A stretch of 64,000 bases of DNA from Spirochaeta sp. UBA5339 (GTDB lineage Bacteria > Spirochaetota > Spirochaetia > DSM-2461): NCBI GenBank assembly GCA_002408085.1, contig DHQL01000016.1, positions 154,687 through 218,686 of the forward strand, in the 5' to 3' direction. This document shows, piece by piece, positions 1 through 7,843 of the stretch. A model generated the notes under the pieces. It worked only from the letters and a program-made list of their open reading frames with translations, ran no database searches and was not told the origin of the DNA. The number at the start of each line of letters is the position of its first letter. The stretch's first letter is position 1. The translations under genes and the position numbers were made by a program.

Positions 1-420
1 TTTTTGACCAATGTACGATTGTGAATCAGATTTCAATGGTTTAATATCTGGTTTATGTTGGATTTGCCCCAGAAGAACAGGTTTAATTATCATGTCAGTA
101 TTGCTGTGACGGTAAGTCTTCATATCTGATCCGACTTCCATTAGGATTCTCGATAGGAATTTCCTCACCTCAATTCCATGGTCATCCAAATCAATCCCTT
201 GATGCTCAGCCACAAATTGTTCCAGGGACCAACTCTCTTGCAGTTTGAAGTCATGGACCCAATTAGACTCAACATTAAATCCCATACAGTAGCGTTCGTC
301 ATCAGCATAGATTGAATTGACGTTGATCCATTTACCATCTGGTGATTCTTTGTAGTCACCAAGGTCATACTTTTCTATATATCGAATGACTACTTCTCTT
401 GGATATTTATATCTTCTCAA
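1..420 (-). CDS. Unrecognised protein, N-terminal part (cut by window edge)
   Basis: An open frame runs from a TTG start at 420 (residues LRRYKYPREVVIRYIEKYDL) off the left edge, giving 140 residues without a stop. A clear ribosome binding site GGAG lies six bases before the TTG, which decides the start. The segment around residues 25-50 (WINVNSIYADDERYCMGFNV then WVHDFK) resembles the N-terminal region seen in some phage-type primase or replication proteins, but this is an impression from pattern only and I would not name it. It diverges from the gene at 547. The C-terminal part, which would settle its function, is outside the window. Its position at the edge of a mobile island fits a phage or plasmid replication origin. 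Confidence 0.7.
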   Translation of the reverse strand, partial: MRRYKYPREVVIRYIEKYDLGDYKESPDGKWINVNSIYADDERYCMGFNVESNWVHDFKLQESWSLEQFVAEHQGIDLDDHGIEVRKFLSRILMEVGSDMKTYRHSNTDMIIKPVLLGQIQHKPDIKPLKSDSQSYIGQK

Positions 421-546
421 TAGATACTCCTTCTACAGACTATTTAGTCTGGTGTTGAAAAAAAGTATGCTTTTTTGCTGGCCGAAATCGGACTATTTTC
501 TGAGAAAGTAAACTATTTTTACTGATGGTTTAATTCCGCTGGTATA

Positions 547-978
547 ATGATTGCGATGAAGCTATATCTATCAGATACATCGGTACGCCTATATAGGAAA
601 AAGGATGGCAAAGTCTCTTTCCGTTTACATAGCTATATTATGGTAGACGCCCAAAAGGGAACATTTTCTCTATCTGCTTATATGAATCAGTTTGATTGCA
701 CACTACAACTTACTACTGGGGAAATTGTCGATCTAAGTAGTATTAGGTATACAGCAACTTGCACTCATTCAATGGACTATATGATGCATGAGCTGTGGGC
801 TTCAGGGGAAACGGAAATGGAAGTAATGAAAGACATGGTAGGTCTTCTTAGAGTTGAGTATCGATTATTTACTTATCCAGGACAAGGGGATTCTGATCTT
901 ATTGAGCAGCATGTACCCATAATTACACGTGGAAAACATTCCCAAAGATATTCATCCAAGCCTGAAGATTGGAGTTGA
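547..978 (+). CDS. Hypothetical protein, 143 aa
   Basis: I do not recognise this protein. It is a soluble, mixed alpha/beta-looking sequence with no signal peptide or membrane segment. It opens with beta-rich text (LYLSDTSVRLYRKKDGKVSF) and has an acidic, methionine-rich middle (HSMDYMMHELWASGETEME). No good Shine-Dalgarno precedes the ATG at 547 or the in-frame ATG at 556, so the exact start is uncertain. It stands alone between a divergent gene and the glycosylase-like gene at 1064. Codon use is AT-rich like the rest of the island. Coding status is likely because of length and amino-acid composition, not because of homology. Confidence 0.55.
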   Translation: MIAMKLYLSDTSVRLYRKKDGKVSFRLHSYIMVDAQKGTFSLSAYMNQFDCTLQLTTGEIVDLSSIRYTATCTHSMDYMMHELWASGETEMEVMKDMVGLLRVEYRLFTYPGQGDSDLIEQHVPIITRGKHSQRYSSKPEDWS

Positions 979-1063
979 AATCTTCTCTATAAGTGGAGTT
1001 AGAATCTAATAATAGCTGTTTATATATGTATATTAAACACACGTATTTCTATAAAGGGGCTTA

Positions 1064-1729
1064 ATGATGCTTAACGCAATAAGGAATAAACTTGCTGATA
1101 TTGATCATTTTAAAAAATATCCTTCAATGATCCCATTTATTGGTGATAACTATATTTCATCAGATCATTCAAAGCTATTACTCATTGCTGAGAGTTACTA
1201 TTTACCCAATACAGAGACTCTTCATCATGACCCTCAGCAATGGTACCAATCAAATCAAGATGACCTACAAGATGATGAATGGATAGCTTGGATTGATTGC
1301 AATGGCTTATTGAAATGCAATTGGGATAAACCAGGTCATTATATTTATAGAGAGCTTAACTCATCTATACAATCGCTTGATTTTAAAAAGAAAAAAAGGC
1401 CTATCGAGGAAGTGGCATATACAAATTTCTTTTTTAGACCTTCAGAAAGTGAAGGAGAATCATTCAAGAAATACTGCACTCCCCTTGATATCTCAATGAG
1501 CAATAAGATTATTGAAAAAATAGTACAAATAATGAACCCAGATTTAATTATATTTGTTTCAAAATATTCATGGGACAAAGGAGGTTCAGAATTAAAATCT
1601 AAATATCCAGAAAAGAAGATTAGCTTTGTTTGCCATCCTACCACAGGTGGAAGATATTGGTATAGAAAGGATTACCCGCACAATAAGAGTAAATTCATCA
1701 ACTTATTAAATGAACATTTTATATTTTAG
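1064..1729 (+). CDS. Uracil-DNA-glycosylase-like hypothetical protein, 221 aa
   Basis: Start ATG at 1064 follows an AAAGGGG ribosome binding site. The layout recalls the uracil-DNA-glycosylase-like fold: a short beta strand LLLIAESYY near residue 40, an aromatic segment NFFFRPS in the middle (about residue 121), a strand DLIIFVSKYS near 160 and a late VCHPTTGGRYW motif near residue 190 in the place where these enzymes carry an HPS/HPT loop. These are visual resemblances to family layout; no catalytic residue can be proven. The protein is cytosolic and has no partner on the same strand. It sits next to, but convergent with, the restriction operon ending at 1772, so a defence or DNA-repair role in the island is possible. 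Other Rossmann-like folds are not excluded. Confidence 0.6.
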   Translation: MMLNAIRNKLADIDHFKKYPSMIPFIGDNYISSDHSKLLLIAESYYLPNTETLHHDPQQWYQSNQDDLQDDEWIAWIDCNGLLKCNWDKPGHYIYRELNSSIQSLDFKKKKRPIEEVAYTNFFFRPSESEGESFKKYCTPLDISMSNKIIEKIVQIMNPDLIIFVSKYSWDKGGSELKSKYPEKKISFVCHPTTGGRYWYRKDYPHNKSKFINLLNEHFIF

Positions 1730-1771
1730 TTTTAAGAAGAAGTACTGGTTTAATAGCTATCTATACAGAAA

Positions 1772-2845
1772 CTAATCTTCGAGCTGGAAATGCTCAATAA
1801 GCTTCTCCAAGGTAAACTTGTTCCGTAATTTGAAAGCACTGTTCTGATTAGCCCGTAATCCCTTCATCCAGAATGCATCTTCAATCTTCTTTGTCTTCTG
1901 CCAGTCTACGGCAACCATATATTCGGTGAGTTCGAGGTCATCAAGCTCCCGTTTTAACCCCTCACAATTCATCGGCAGTTCAAGAATGCTCTGATCTCCA
2001 ACTTTGAAATCCTTGATTGGAATGCTTGTTGCCGTAACAGTACCGACACCGACATAGCCCTTCTTTGGAATCATGGCGAAGACACGTTTCCCAGGCTGTA
2101 GTACATTTAAAGAACGGGAATACCATTTCCCACCACCAGCAGAAATGAATCCGTATTTGATGCAGTCTTCCCAAGAGGAAATGCCATCTTCTGTAGCATC
2201 GACATTGACGACAAAATCCTTCCCGTTCCAGGCTTCACTTTTATTCTGAGACTTGGCTTTGCTGGCCTTCTCTTCAACCTCATCGGGAGAGATGAGCCAA
2301 CTCCTGCTTAGAAATTCTGAATCACCATCTTTAAAGAAACGAAAGAAGACGACATTGATTGGGACATTATAGTTGTCCGAGAGGTAGTTCAGAATCCGCT
2401 CGGTCTCATTATCCAGGGCGGAACAGACTATGAGCATGTCATGGTCTTCATTGATCTTCTCAGGTGGAGGATTCCCGAACTTTTCTTCAAAAGCTTCCTC
2501 GAATGATTTGTCATTCTTTTCTTCAAAGATCCCTTTTATCTCGTCGTAGGAGAGGTCCTGAACCCAAGATGCATAATCGAGAGATTGGGCGACAACCTCC
2601 CTGGGAGTCTTATCCTTCTTTAGTTCCAAGATAGTGATTTTCCCAGCAGAGTCTATGGATAGGAGGTCAATAATCTTGCCGTAAGAAGTATAAATCTGCC
2701 GACCGAGGAGAAGGTAGTCATCGCCGAGGATAGAGATATCCTTAAAGAGAATGTCCTCAAGCTTCCTCTCATTTTCTATGACGGTATATTCGACCTTCTT
2801 GATTTCTGATCCGTCAACTTTCCATATTCCAACTTCTACTGGCAT
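1772..2845 (-). CDS. NucS-like PD-(D/E)XK nuclease fused to EVE/PUA-like domain
   Basis: Two domains can be seen in 357 residues. Residues about 25-100 match the DUF91/NucS-type nuclease core: D60 in KIIDLLS, then E74-L-K76 in ILELKK and Q87 in a following helix, the D-ExK-Q arrangement of PD-(D/E)XK enzymes. Residues about 206-280 (SSWEDCIKYGFISAGGGKW, then GYVGVGTV) resemble EVE/PUA-like domains, which in other restriction proteins bind modified bases. The start ATG has AGGA seven bases upstream. It is the last gene of a five-gene operon, 15 bases after the OLD-like ATPase gene. Inference: an accessory nuclease that may sense modified DNA, complementing the type I enzyme. The nuclease assignment is fairly sure; the modified-base reading is not. 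Confidence 0.75.
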   Translation of the reverse strand: MPVEVGIWKVDGSEIKKVEYTVIENERKLEDILFKDISILGDDYLLLGRQIYTSYGKIIDLLSIDSAGKITILELKKDKTPREVVAQSLDYASWVQDLSYDEIKGIFEEKNDKSFEEAFEEKFGNPPPEKINEDHDMLIVCSALDNETERILNYLSDNYNVPINVVFFRFFKDGDSEFLSRSWLISPDEVEEKASKAKSQNKSEAWNGKDFVVNVDATEDGISSWEDCIKYGFISAGGGKWYSRSLNVLQPGKRVFAMIPKKGYVGVGTVTATSIPIKDFKVGDQSILELPMNCEGLKRELDDLELTEYMVAVDWQKTKKIEDAFWMKGLRANQNSAFKLRNKFTLEKLIEHFQLED

Positions 2846-2860
2846 ACTATATTCCTTGAA

Positions 2861-4744
2861 TCAATTCTTTATTTGAGAGATCGTTGCTTTAATAAACTCA
2901 AACATAGGTTTGAATGTCTCAAAACACTCATCTTCAATAAAAGGAACTATCTCTTTTGCAAATTTTGTTTTTTGATTATCAGATATGAATGAAATAATCT
3001 TCCCTCCAGCTACTCTCTCAGTCTTAAAATACTTTTTTGCAATTTCTGAACTATAAAAGATATGTTCGATTTCGTAATGAGATTCTCCTTCAAAAGTTAC
3101 CATTGTCTCTTCATCTTTAATAACTTGATTTTTGATCTCATCATTTTGAGTCAAGGGTAGTATCAGTGCATATGCATCTCCACTATCCCATTTTTTTACT
3201 TTACCTTTGTAGTAATCATCCTCAATCACATTACCATTAAGATCCTTCCATTGATTGTAAGCTTTATCTAAGTCAAAGAGGCCAAATACTGGAAACCCAC
3301 TCATTTCCTTATGGATTTTTTCATCTGTTAATAACTGTTTGATAAAACCACAGTTAAAGGCATAAAAAGGAATAAAAGGAATATCTTCTTCATATAACTT
3401 ATACCATGCCTCTTTTAATATTATTGGGTCGGTGTGTCCTTCAGTAAATAAAATGGGCTTATTCTCTATTTGAATAGTATTTATTATACTCAGGATCTGT
3501 TCTTCCTCAGGAATTTTAATCAAATTATTGCTTAGCTTTCTAATAGCTACTTTCTTCGGAATTCTATAAGATATTGTATGTTGTTTTGACTCACTATCAA
3601 AATAAGGGATTTTATCTTTTTCAACAGGTAGGATAGATGTCGCATTATGACTTGTCATCAACATATGATGATTTTTGAAATCATCTTTCAACATTTTACA
3701 AAGATACTCTAAAGAGTCAAATTGCCACTCTGGATGAAGGAATGCATCAGGCTCATCCAAGAGACATAAACAATTTTTATCTTTGAAGAGTTCCAATAAG
3801 GCGTAAATATAAGTTTGCTGGAATTGCCCATCACTGAAATTAGAAAGGTTTAAATCTATACCATCTTTCGTTTTATATACTATACTTATGTCTTTCAACA
3901 TACTAATTGATTTTAAATTATCAAATTGTCGAAATAATTGTTGAATAGTTATATCAAAAAATTCTTTTTTTATCTTATCAATATCTAAATAGTGTACATA
4001 TTCATCATCATCTGCTAAATACCCTTCAGTTCTAACGAGCTCTCCATCAATGAGAGAGATACATTTATTTAGCTTCAGAAGAAAATCTTTAGTTATACCC
4101 GCTGCCTTCCAATATCTTGAATCTTCATCATCTCCTGATGTTACATCGAAACTGGATTTCCCTATTGCATAGTGGGGTCTTTTTAAAACTATCTTAATTT
4201 CAGTATCAATAGATTCTATACCTAATTTTTTAACCAGAAACTTTCTACTGGTATTTTCATTTGGTAGAAGTAGCATCATTGTCAGGAATAGACTGTTATA
4301 CTCTGGACCAATTCCTATAATTTTTCTTGTTTCATCGAATTTTGCTGTTTTTATTCTATCGATAAAACTATCATGATACTGATCAAGAAGGCCATTTATT
4401 ATCGGATTATGTCCAGTGTAATATATGATAACATTATCTGGGAGGATCTCCTTGGGAACTGTCTCGCTAATTTCTCCATCTATTAAGAGTTTTCCAGACT
4501 TAAAATCAATACGGACTTCTCTTTGATTTATTGTGTAATAGATTGAATAATCATAGAAAATAGAAATGTTAGGATTTTGTAATTCAAATAGATGTTGAAA
4601 TATCTCGACAATGGATTCAAGGAAATTTGATTTACCAGAACCATTTTTCCCTACAAGAACTTCGACATGGCTATCTTCTGTAAACTCGAATTCAAAATCT
4701 TTTAAGTTTTTATATTCTCCAATTTTTACATAGTTCAATTTCAT
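2861..4744 (-). CDS. OLD-like ATPase with C-terminal TOPRIM-type domain
   Basis: Residues 32-39 form a Walker A motif (GKNGSGKS). An ABC-type signature (LSNFSDGQ, about 300-307), Walker B with catalytic glutamate (LCLLDEPDAFLHP, D330-E331) and a switch histidine (MLMTSHN, about 361-367) follow. After this ABC-like ATPase comes a TOPRIM-like part: E435 in ILFTEGHTD and the acidic pair in FGLFDLDK (D491, D493). This is the architecture of OLD-family proteins, nucleases found in phage-defence systems. The ATG at 4744 overlaps the stop of hsdS (TGATG) and has GGAG upstream, so translation is probably coupled. Location inside a type I restriction operon suggests a helper in DNA cleavage. Which OLD class it belongs to, and whether the TOPRIM site is complete, cannot be told here. 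Confidence 0.8.
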   Translation of the reverse strand: MKLNYVKIGEYKNLKDFEFEFTEDSHVEVLVGKNGSGKSNFLESIVEIFQHLFELQNPNISIFYDYSIYYTINQREVRIDFKSGKLLIDGEISETVPKEILPDNVIIYYTGHNPIINGLLDQYHDSFIDRIKTAKFDETRKIIGIGPEYNSLFLTMMLLLPNENTSRKFLVKKLGIESIDTEIKIVLKRPHYAIGKSSFDVTSGDDEDSRYWKAAGITKDFLLKLNKCISLIDGELVRTEGYLADDDEYVHYLDIDKIKKEFFDITIQQLFRQFDNLKSISMLKDISIVYKTKDGIDLNLSNFSDGQFQQTYIYALLELFKDKNCLCLLDEPDAFLHPEWQFDSLEYLCKMLKDDFKNHHMLMTSHNATSILPVEKDKIPYFDSESKQHTISYRIPKKVAIRKLSNNLIKIPEEEQILSIINTIQIENKPILFTEGHTDPIILKEAWYKLYEEDIPFIPFYAFNCGFIKQLLTDEKIHKEMSGFPVFGLFDLDKAYNQWKDLNGNVIEDDYYKGKVKKWDSGDAYALILPLTQNDEIKNQVIKDEETMVTFEGESHYEIEHIFYSSEIAKKYFKTERVAGGKIISFISDNQKTKFAKEIVPFIEDECFETFKPMFEFIKATISQIKN

Positions 4745-6357
4745 CAATTATTCTCCGAGAAAGTTCTTTTGATTATCGAGTTACAAATGTCAATTTTTAT
4801 ATTTGACATATTTATGATCTTTTGATTTAACTTATCGCAAATACTGTTGAGTTGATCGACTCTCTGGATTATTCTCTCTTGAGTTTGAATATCTGGAACT
4901 CTAATAGAAACATTTTCAACGACTTTCTTGCTAATCTTCGGCATAGTCCCCGAAGTCCCAGTCATTTTATCCCACATCTGTTTCCGACTTCCTGGTGATG
5001 CTAACGATAATGAGAAAAACCTTGGTAAGATATTTTCATTCACCCTTACTTTCATCATAAGGTCAGGATAAATATAGTTGGGAAGATCATTTTCAATATG
5101 AAGATTACATCCTACATACTCAGCAGAGTTACCTCTTTGTATTAGAATATCATCTTTTTGAATCCAAAGGTGTGAATCTGAAGCAACTGATATGTCCACA
5201 GATTTTGACTCATCAATATTCAAGAACCCTTTTGTAGTCGCTCCAAGTTTCAAGACTCTATAGCCTGTCTCATATTTTTCCTCACGAGGTGACAATCCAT
5301 TTCTTGGACCGAAAGAAACTAATTGAGAAACCTTATAGGACCTCACTTCGTTAGCTTCTGATACAAGTTTTCCCATCACGGCAAGCTGCAAGATGGTCTG
5401 CTTGAGAAGATTGATGCTTTCCTCGGTCGTGAACAGGATATCAAATTGATCGGTGATTCGATTCCAGTTTTGCTCAAGCTCATCTGCATCCAGGCTCTGA
5501 GTCAGAGTTCCCAGAAGAGTCTCGACCAAGGTCTGGTGGGCATCAATATTCTCTTCGGTCTGCTGCTCAAGCTGATCACAGAGGGCCATTAGTTCATCTA
5601 CTTTTTCGACAATACGATGTTGTTCATTGAGAGGAGGAACTACCACAACCAAGTTTTCTATATTGTCCTTCGAAACAGCAGCGAAGGTTGTACCTGTTGC
5701 ATAAGATTCTAACGTGGGTCTAAAAGCACTCATTAGAATGGAGATGAAACGTGACGGGCTTTTGCATAGGGGCCGTAATGCTGCTAATCCTCTTCCGATA
5801 CAACATTCTATATTTGATAAATTCGTTGGACCAACAGGTGCTCTAACAGATAAAAGAATATCATTAGGATATGCGTATTTCGTAGGCACAGTACACCAAT
5901 ATCTTACCGTAGGATATTCGCTCCCGAAATCAGCTTTTCCTTGGAAAAAAGGCAAACCATCACCCGATTGGTTGTAATATTTTGAAGCAGGGCTTTGCCC
6001 CATCTCTAAATAGATGAGTTTCCCTAACTGAACCCATTCCCAACCTCTCGGAGGTTCAAAGGGTATCACCTCACTACTAAACTCAGGTAAATCTTTCTGC
6101 TTCTTAATCTTCTTATCTTTAATCAACTGAGTTTTTTCAGCTGCAATTCTCTCCAACAAAACAGATGCTGGTTCATCATTAGGATTCTGTGGAATAAGCT
6201 TTCCACGCACGGCCAACTCTAAAATCAATTCACGGAGCTTTTTAATCCCATAGAGATCAAGCTTTTTACTACTACCTCTACCAACTCCATTTTTCTTCTG
6301 TACCGACGATGTCCAGATATCCAGGTTCTCCGTAATCAGTTCCGTTACATCATTCAT
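4744..6357 (-). CDS. hsdS: Type I restriction-modification specificity subunit
   Basis: 537 residues with the standard HsdS plan: two target-recognition domains separated by helical conserved regions. The conserved helices are repeated: LRELILELAVRGKLIPQN near residue 38 and LLKQTILQLAVMGKLVSE near residue 320, and PPLNEQHRIVEKVDEL near 240 matches PDIQTQERIIQRVDQL near 495. Each recognition domain would read one half of a bipartite DNA target. The ATG overlaps the hsdM stop by one base (TGATG) and has AGGAG seven bases upstream. The subunit assembles with HsdM (methylation) and HsdR (cleavage). Length is at the upper end of the family. The DNA target cannot be derived from sequence alone. 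Confidence 0.95.
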   Translation of the reverse strand: MNDVTELITENLDIWTSSVQKKNGVGRGSSKKLDLYGIKKLRELILELAVRGKLIPQNPNDEPASVLLERIAAEKTQLIKDKKIKKQKDLPEFSSEVIPFEPPRGWEWVQLGKLIYLEMGQSPASKYYNQSGDGLPFFQGKADFGSEYPTVRYWCTVPTKYAYPNDILLSVRAPVGPTNLSNIECCIGRGLAALRPLCKSPSRFISILMSAFRPTLESYATGTTFAAVSKDNIENLVVVVPPLNEQHRIVEKVDELMALCDQLEQQTEENIDAHQTLVETLLGTLTQSLDADELEQNWNRITDQFDILFTTEESINLLKQTILQLAVMGKLVSEANEVRSYKVSQLVSFGPRNGLSPREEKYETGYRVLKLGATTKGFLNIDESKSVDISVASDSHLWIQKDDILIQRGNSAEYVGCNLHIENDLPNYIYPDLMMKVRVNENILPRFFSLSLASPGSRKQMWDKMTGTSGTMPKISKKVVENVSIRVPDIQTQERIIQRVDQLNSICDKLNQKIINMSNIKIDICNSIIKRTFSENN

Positions 6358-7823
6358 CAGTTAGCTCCTGATGTAAGAGCTTCTGCCAGGATGTTCTTCA
6401 ACTGGTTTCTGATTCCAGATATTTCTTCCTGCTGCTGATGATACTTTTCAAGCAGTTCATCTGGGTCATGATTGATTACCTCTCCAACATGAGGATTCTT
6501 AATATCCAGGTTATAGTTCCGCTCAATGACCTCATCGATTGAAACCTTCCAAGCGTATTTATTGGTTTCCCTGGAAGCAAAACCATCAGCCTCATTTCCC
6601 CACCAATCAATCTCAGATTTAAATTCCTCATACTTCATGGGATTCGTTTTACTGTAGTTCTTCATCCCTTCAGGATAAGGGTGCTCATAGTACCAAATCT
6701 CTTTTGTTGGCTTGCCCTTGGTAAAGAAGAGGAGGTTCGTCTTTATTCCTGTATATGGATTGAAGACTCCATTTGGAAGGCGGACAATTGTATGGAGGTT
6801 GCACTCCTCGGTAAGCATCTTTTTTATCTTGGTCTTAACACCTTCGCCGAAAAGGGTTCCGTCAGGAAGAACGACGGCTGCCCGACCACCGTCTTTAAGA
6901 ACCTCAACCATGAGTTGAAGGAAAAGGTCGGCTGTTTCCCTTGTCTGGAACTCAGAAGGGAAGTTCTTTTCAATACCATCTTCCTCCTGGCCCCCAAAGG
7001 GTGGATTACTTGCGATAACATCAACATCCGATTCCCAATTTGATAAAGGTTTAGACAGTGTATTGTCATGCTTGATCTGGACTGGTACTTCAATTCCGTG
7101 AAGCAGCATATTCGTAACACATAAGAGGTGTGGTAACTGTTTCTTTTCATACCCCCATATCTGCGTTTGTAGAATCTGATGGTCGGAGGCGGTCTTTACA
7201 TACTTCTCTTTTACATGATCAAAAGAACAAGCCATAAAACCGCCAGTACCAATGGCTGGGTCCATGATTTTTTCACCCAATTGCGGATCAAGTTGATTAA
7301 CCATGAACTGTGTTACGGCACGGGGGGTATAGAACTCTCCTGAATTTCCAGCACTTTGTAGATCCTTCAGAATCTGTTCATATATGTCTCCAAAGAGATG
7401 ACGCTCTTCTGAATCATTAAAATCAATCTCATTGAGCTTATTGATCACCTGGCGAAGAAGAGTACCGTTCTTCATATAGTTGAATGCATCTGAGAAAGCT
7501 TCCTTAACCACATATCCACGGGGATTGCGGTCTATTGGTGCTACGATCTCCTTCAGGTCAACAAAGAGTTTGTTATTGATGAAGTCAAGAAGATCCTCTC
7601 CCGTGATTCCTTGAGCATCCTCGGCCCAATTCCTCCATAGATATTTCTCTGGGATTGGAGCCTGGTAAGATTCAAGTTCAAACTCCAAAGCCTCTTCTTG
7701 AGCATCAAAAATCTTCAGAAAAAGGAGCCAGGATAATTGCCCCAATCTTTGGGCATCTCCGTCTACTCCTGCATCTTTCCTCATTATGTCCTGGATGGAC
7801 TTTATTACTGTACTTACTGACAT
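6357..7823 (-). CDS. hsdM: Type I restriction-modification DNA methyltransferase subunit
   Basis: N6-adenine methyltransferase of the type I family. The N-terminal helical HsdM domain covers about residues 1-150. The methyltransferase domain has the SAM-binding motif I DPAIGTGGF (about 188-196) and the catalytic NPPF tetrapeptide (about 273-276), preceded by the conserved GEFYTPR segment. The ATG at 7823 is taken as start, with AGAGAG upstream; a TTG three bases earlier is the alternative. It lies 20 bases after hsdR and overlaps hsdS by one base. The subunit methylates one adenine in each half of the recognition sequence and is essential to protect host DNA. No truncation is visible; length of about 488 residues is normal. 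Confidence 0.97.
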   Translation of the reverse strand: MSVSTVIKSIQDIMRKDAGVDGDAQRLGQLSWLLFLKIFDAQEEALEFELESYQAPIPEKYLWRNWAEDAQGITGEDLLDFINNKLFVDLKEIVAPIDRNPRGYVVKEAFSDAFNYMKNGTLLRQVINKLNEIDFNDSEERHLFGDIYEQILKDLQSAGNSGEFYTPRAVTQFMVNQLDPQLGEKIMDPAIGTGGFMACSFDHVKEKYVKTASDHQILQTQIWGYEKKQLPHLLCVTNMLLHGIEVPVQIKHDNTLSKPLSNWESDVDVIASNPPFGGQEEDGIEKNFPSEFQTRETADLFLQLMVEVLKDGGRAAVVLPDGTLFGEGVKTKIKKMLTEECNLHTIVRLPNGVFNPYTGIKTNLLFFTKGKPTKEIWYYEHPYPEGMKNYSKTNPMKYEEFKSEIDWWGNEADGFASRETNKYAWKVSIDEVIERNYNLDIKNPHVGEVINHDPDELLEKYHQQQEEISGIRNQLKNILAEALTSGAN

Positions 7824-7843
7824 CAATATCTCTCTTTATCTTA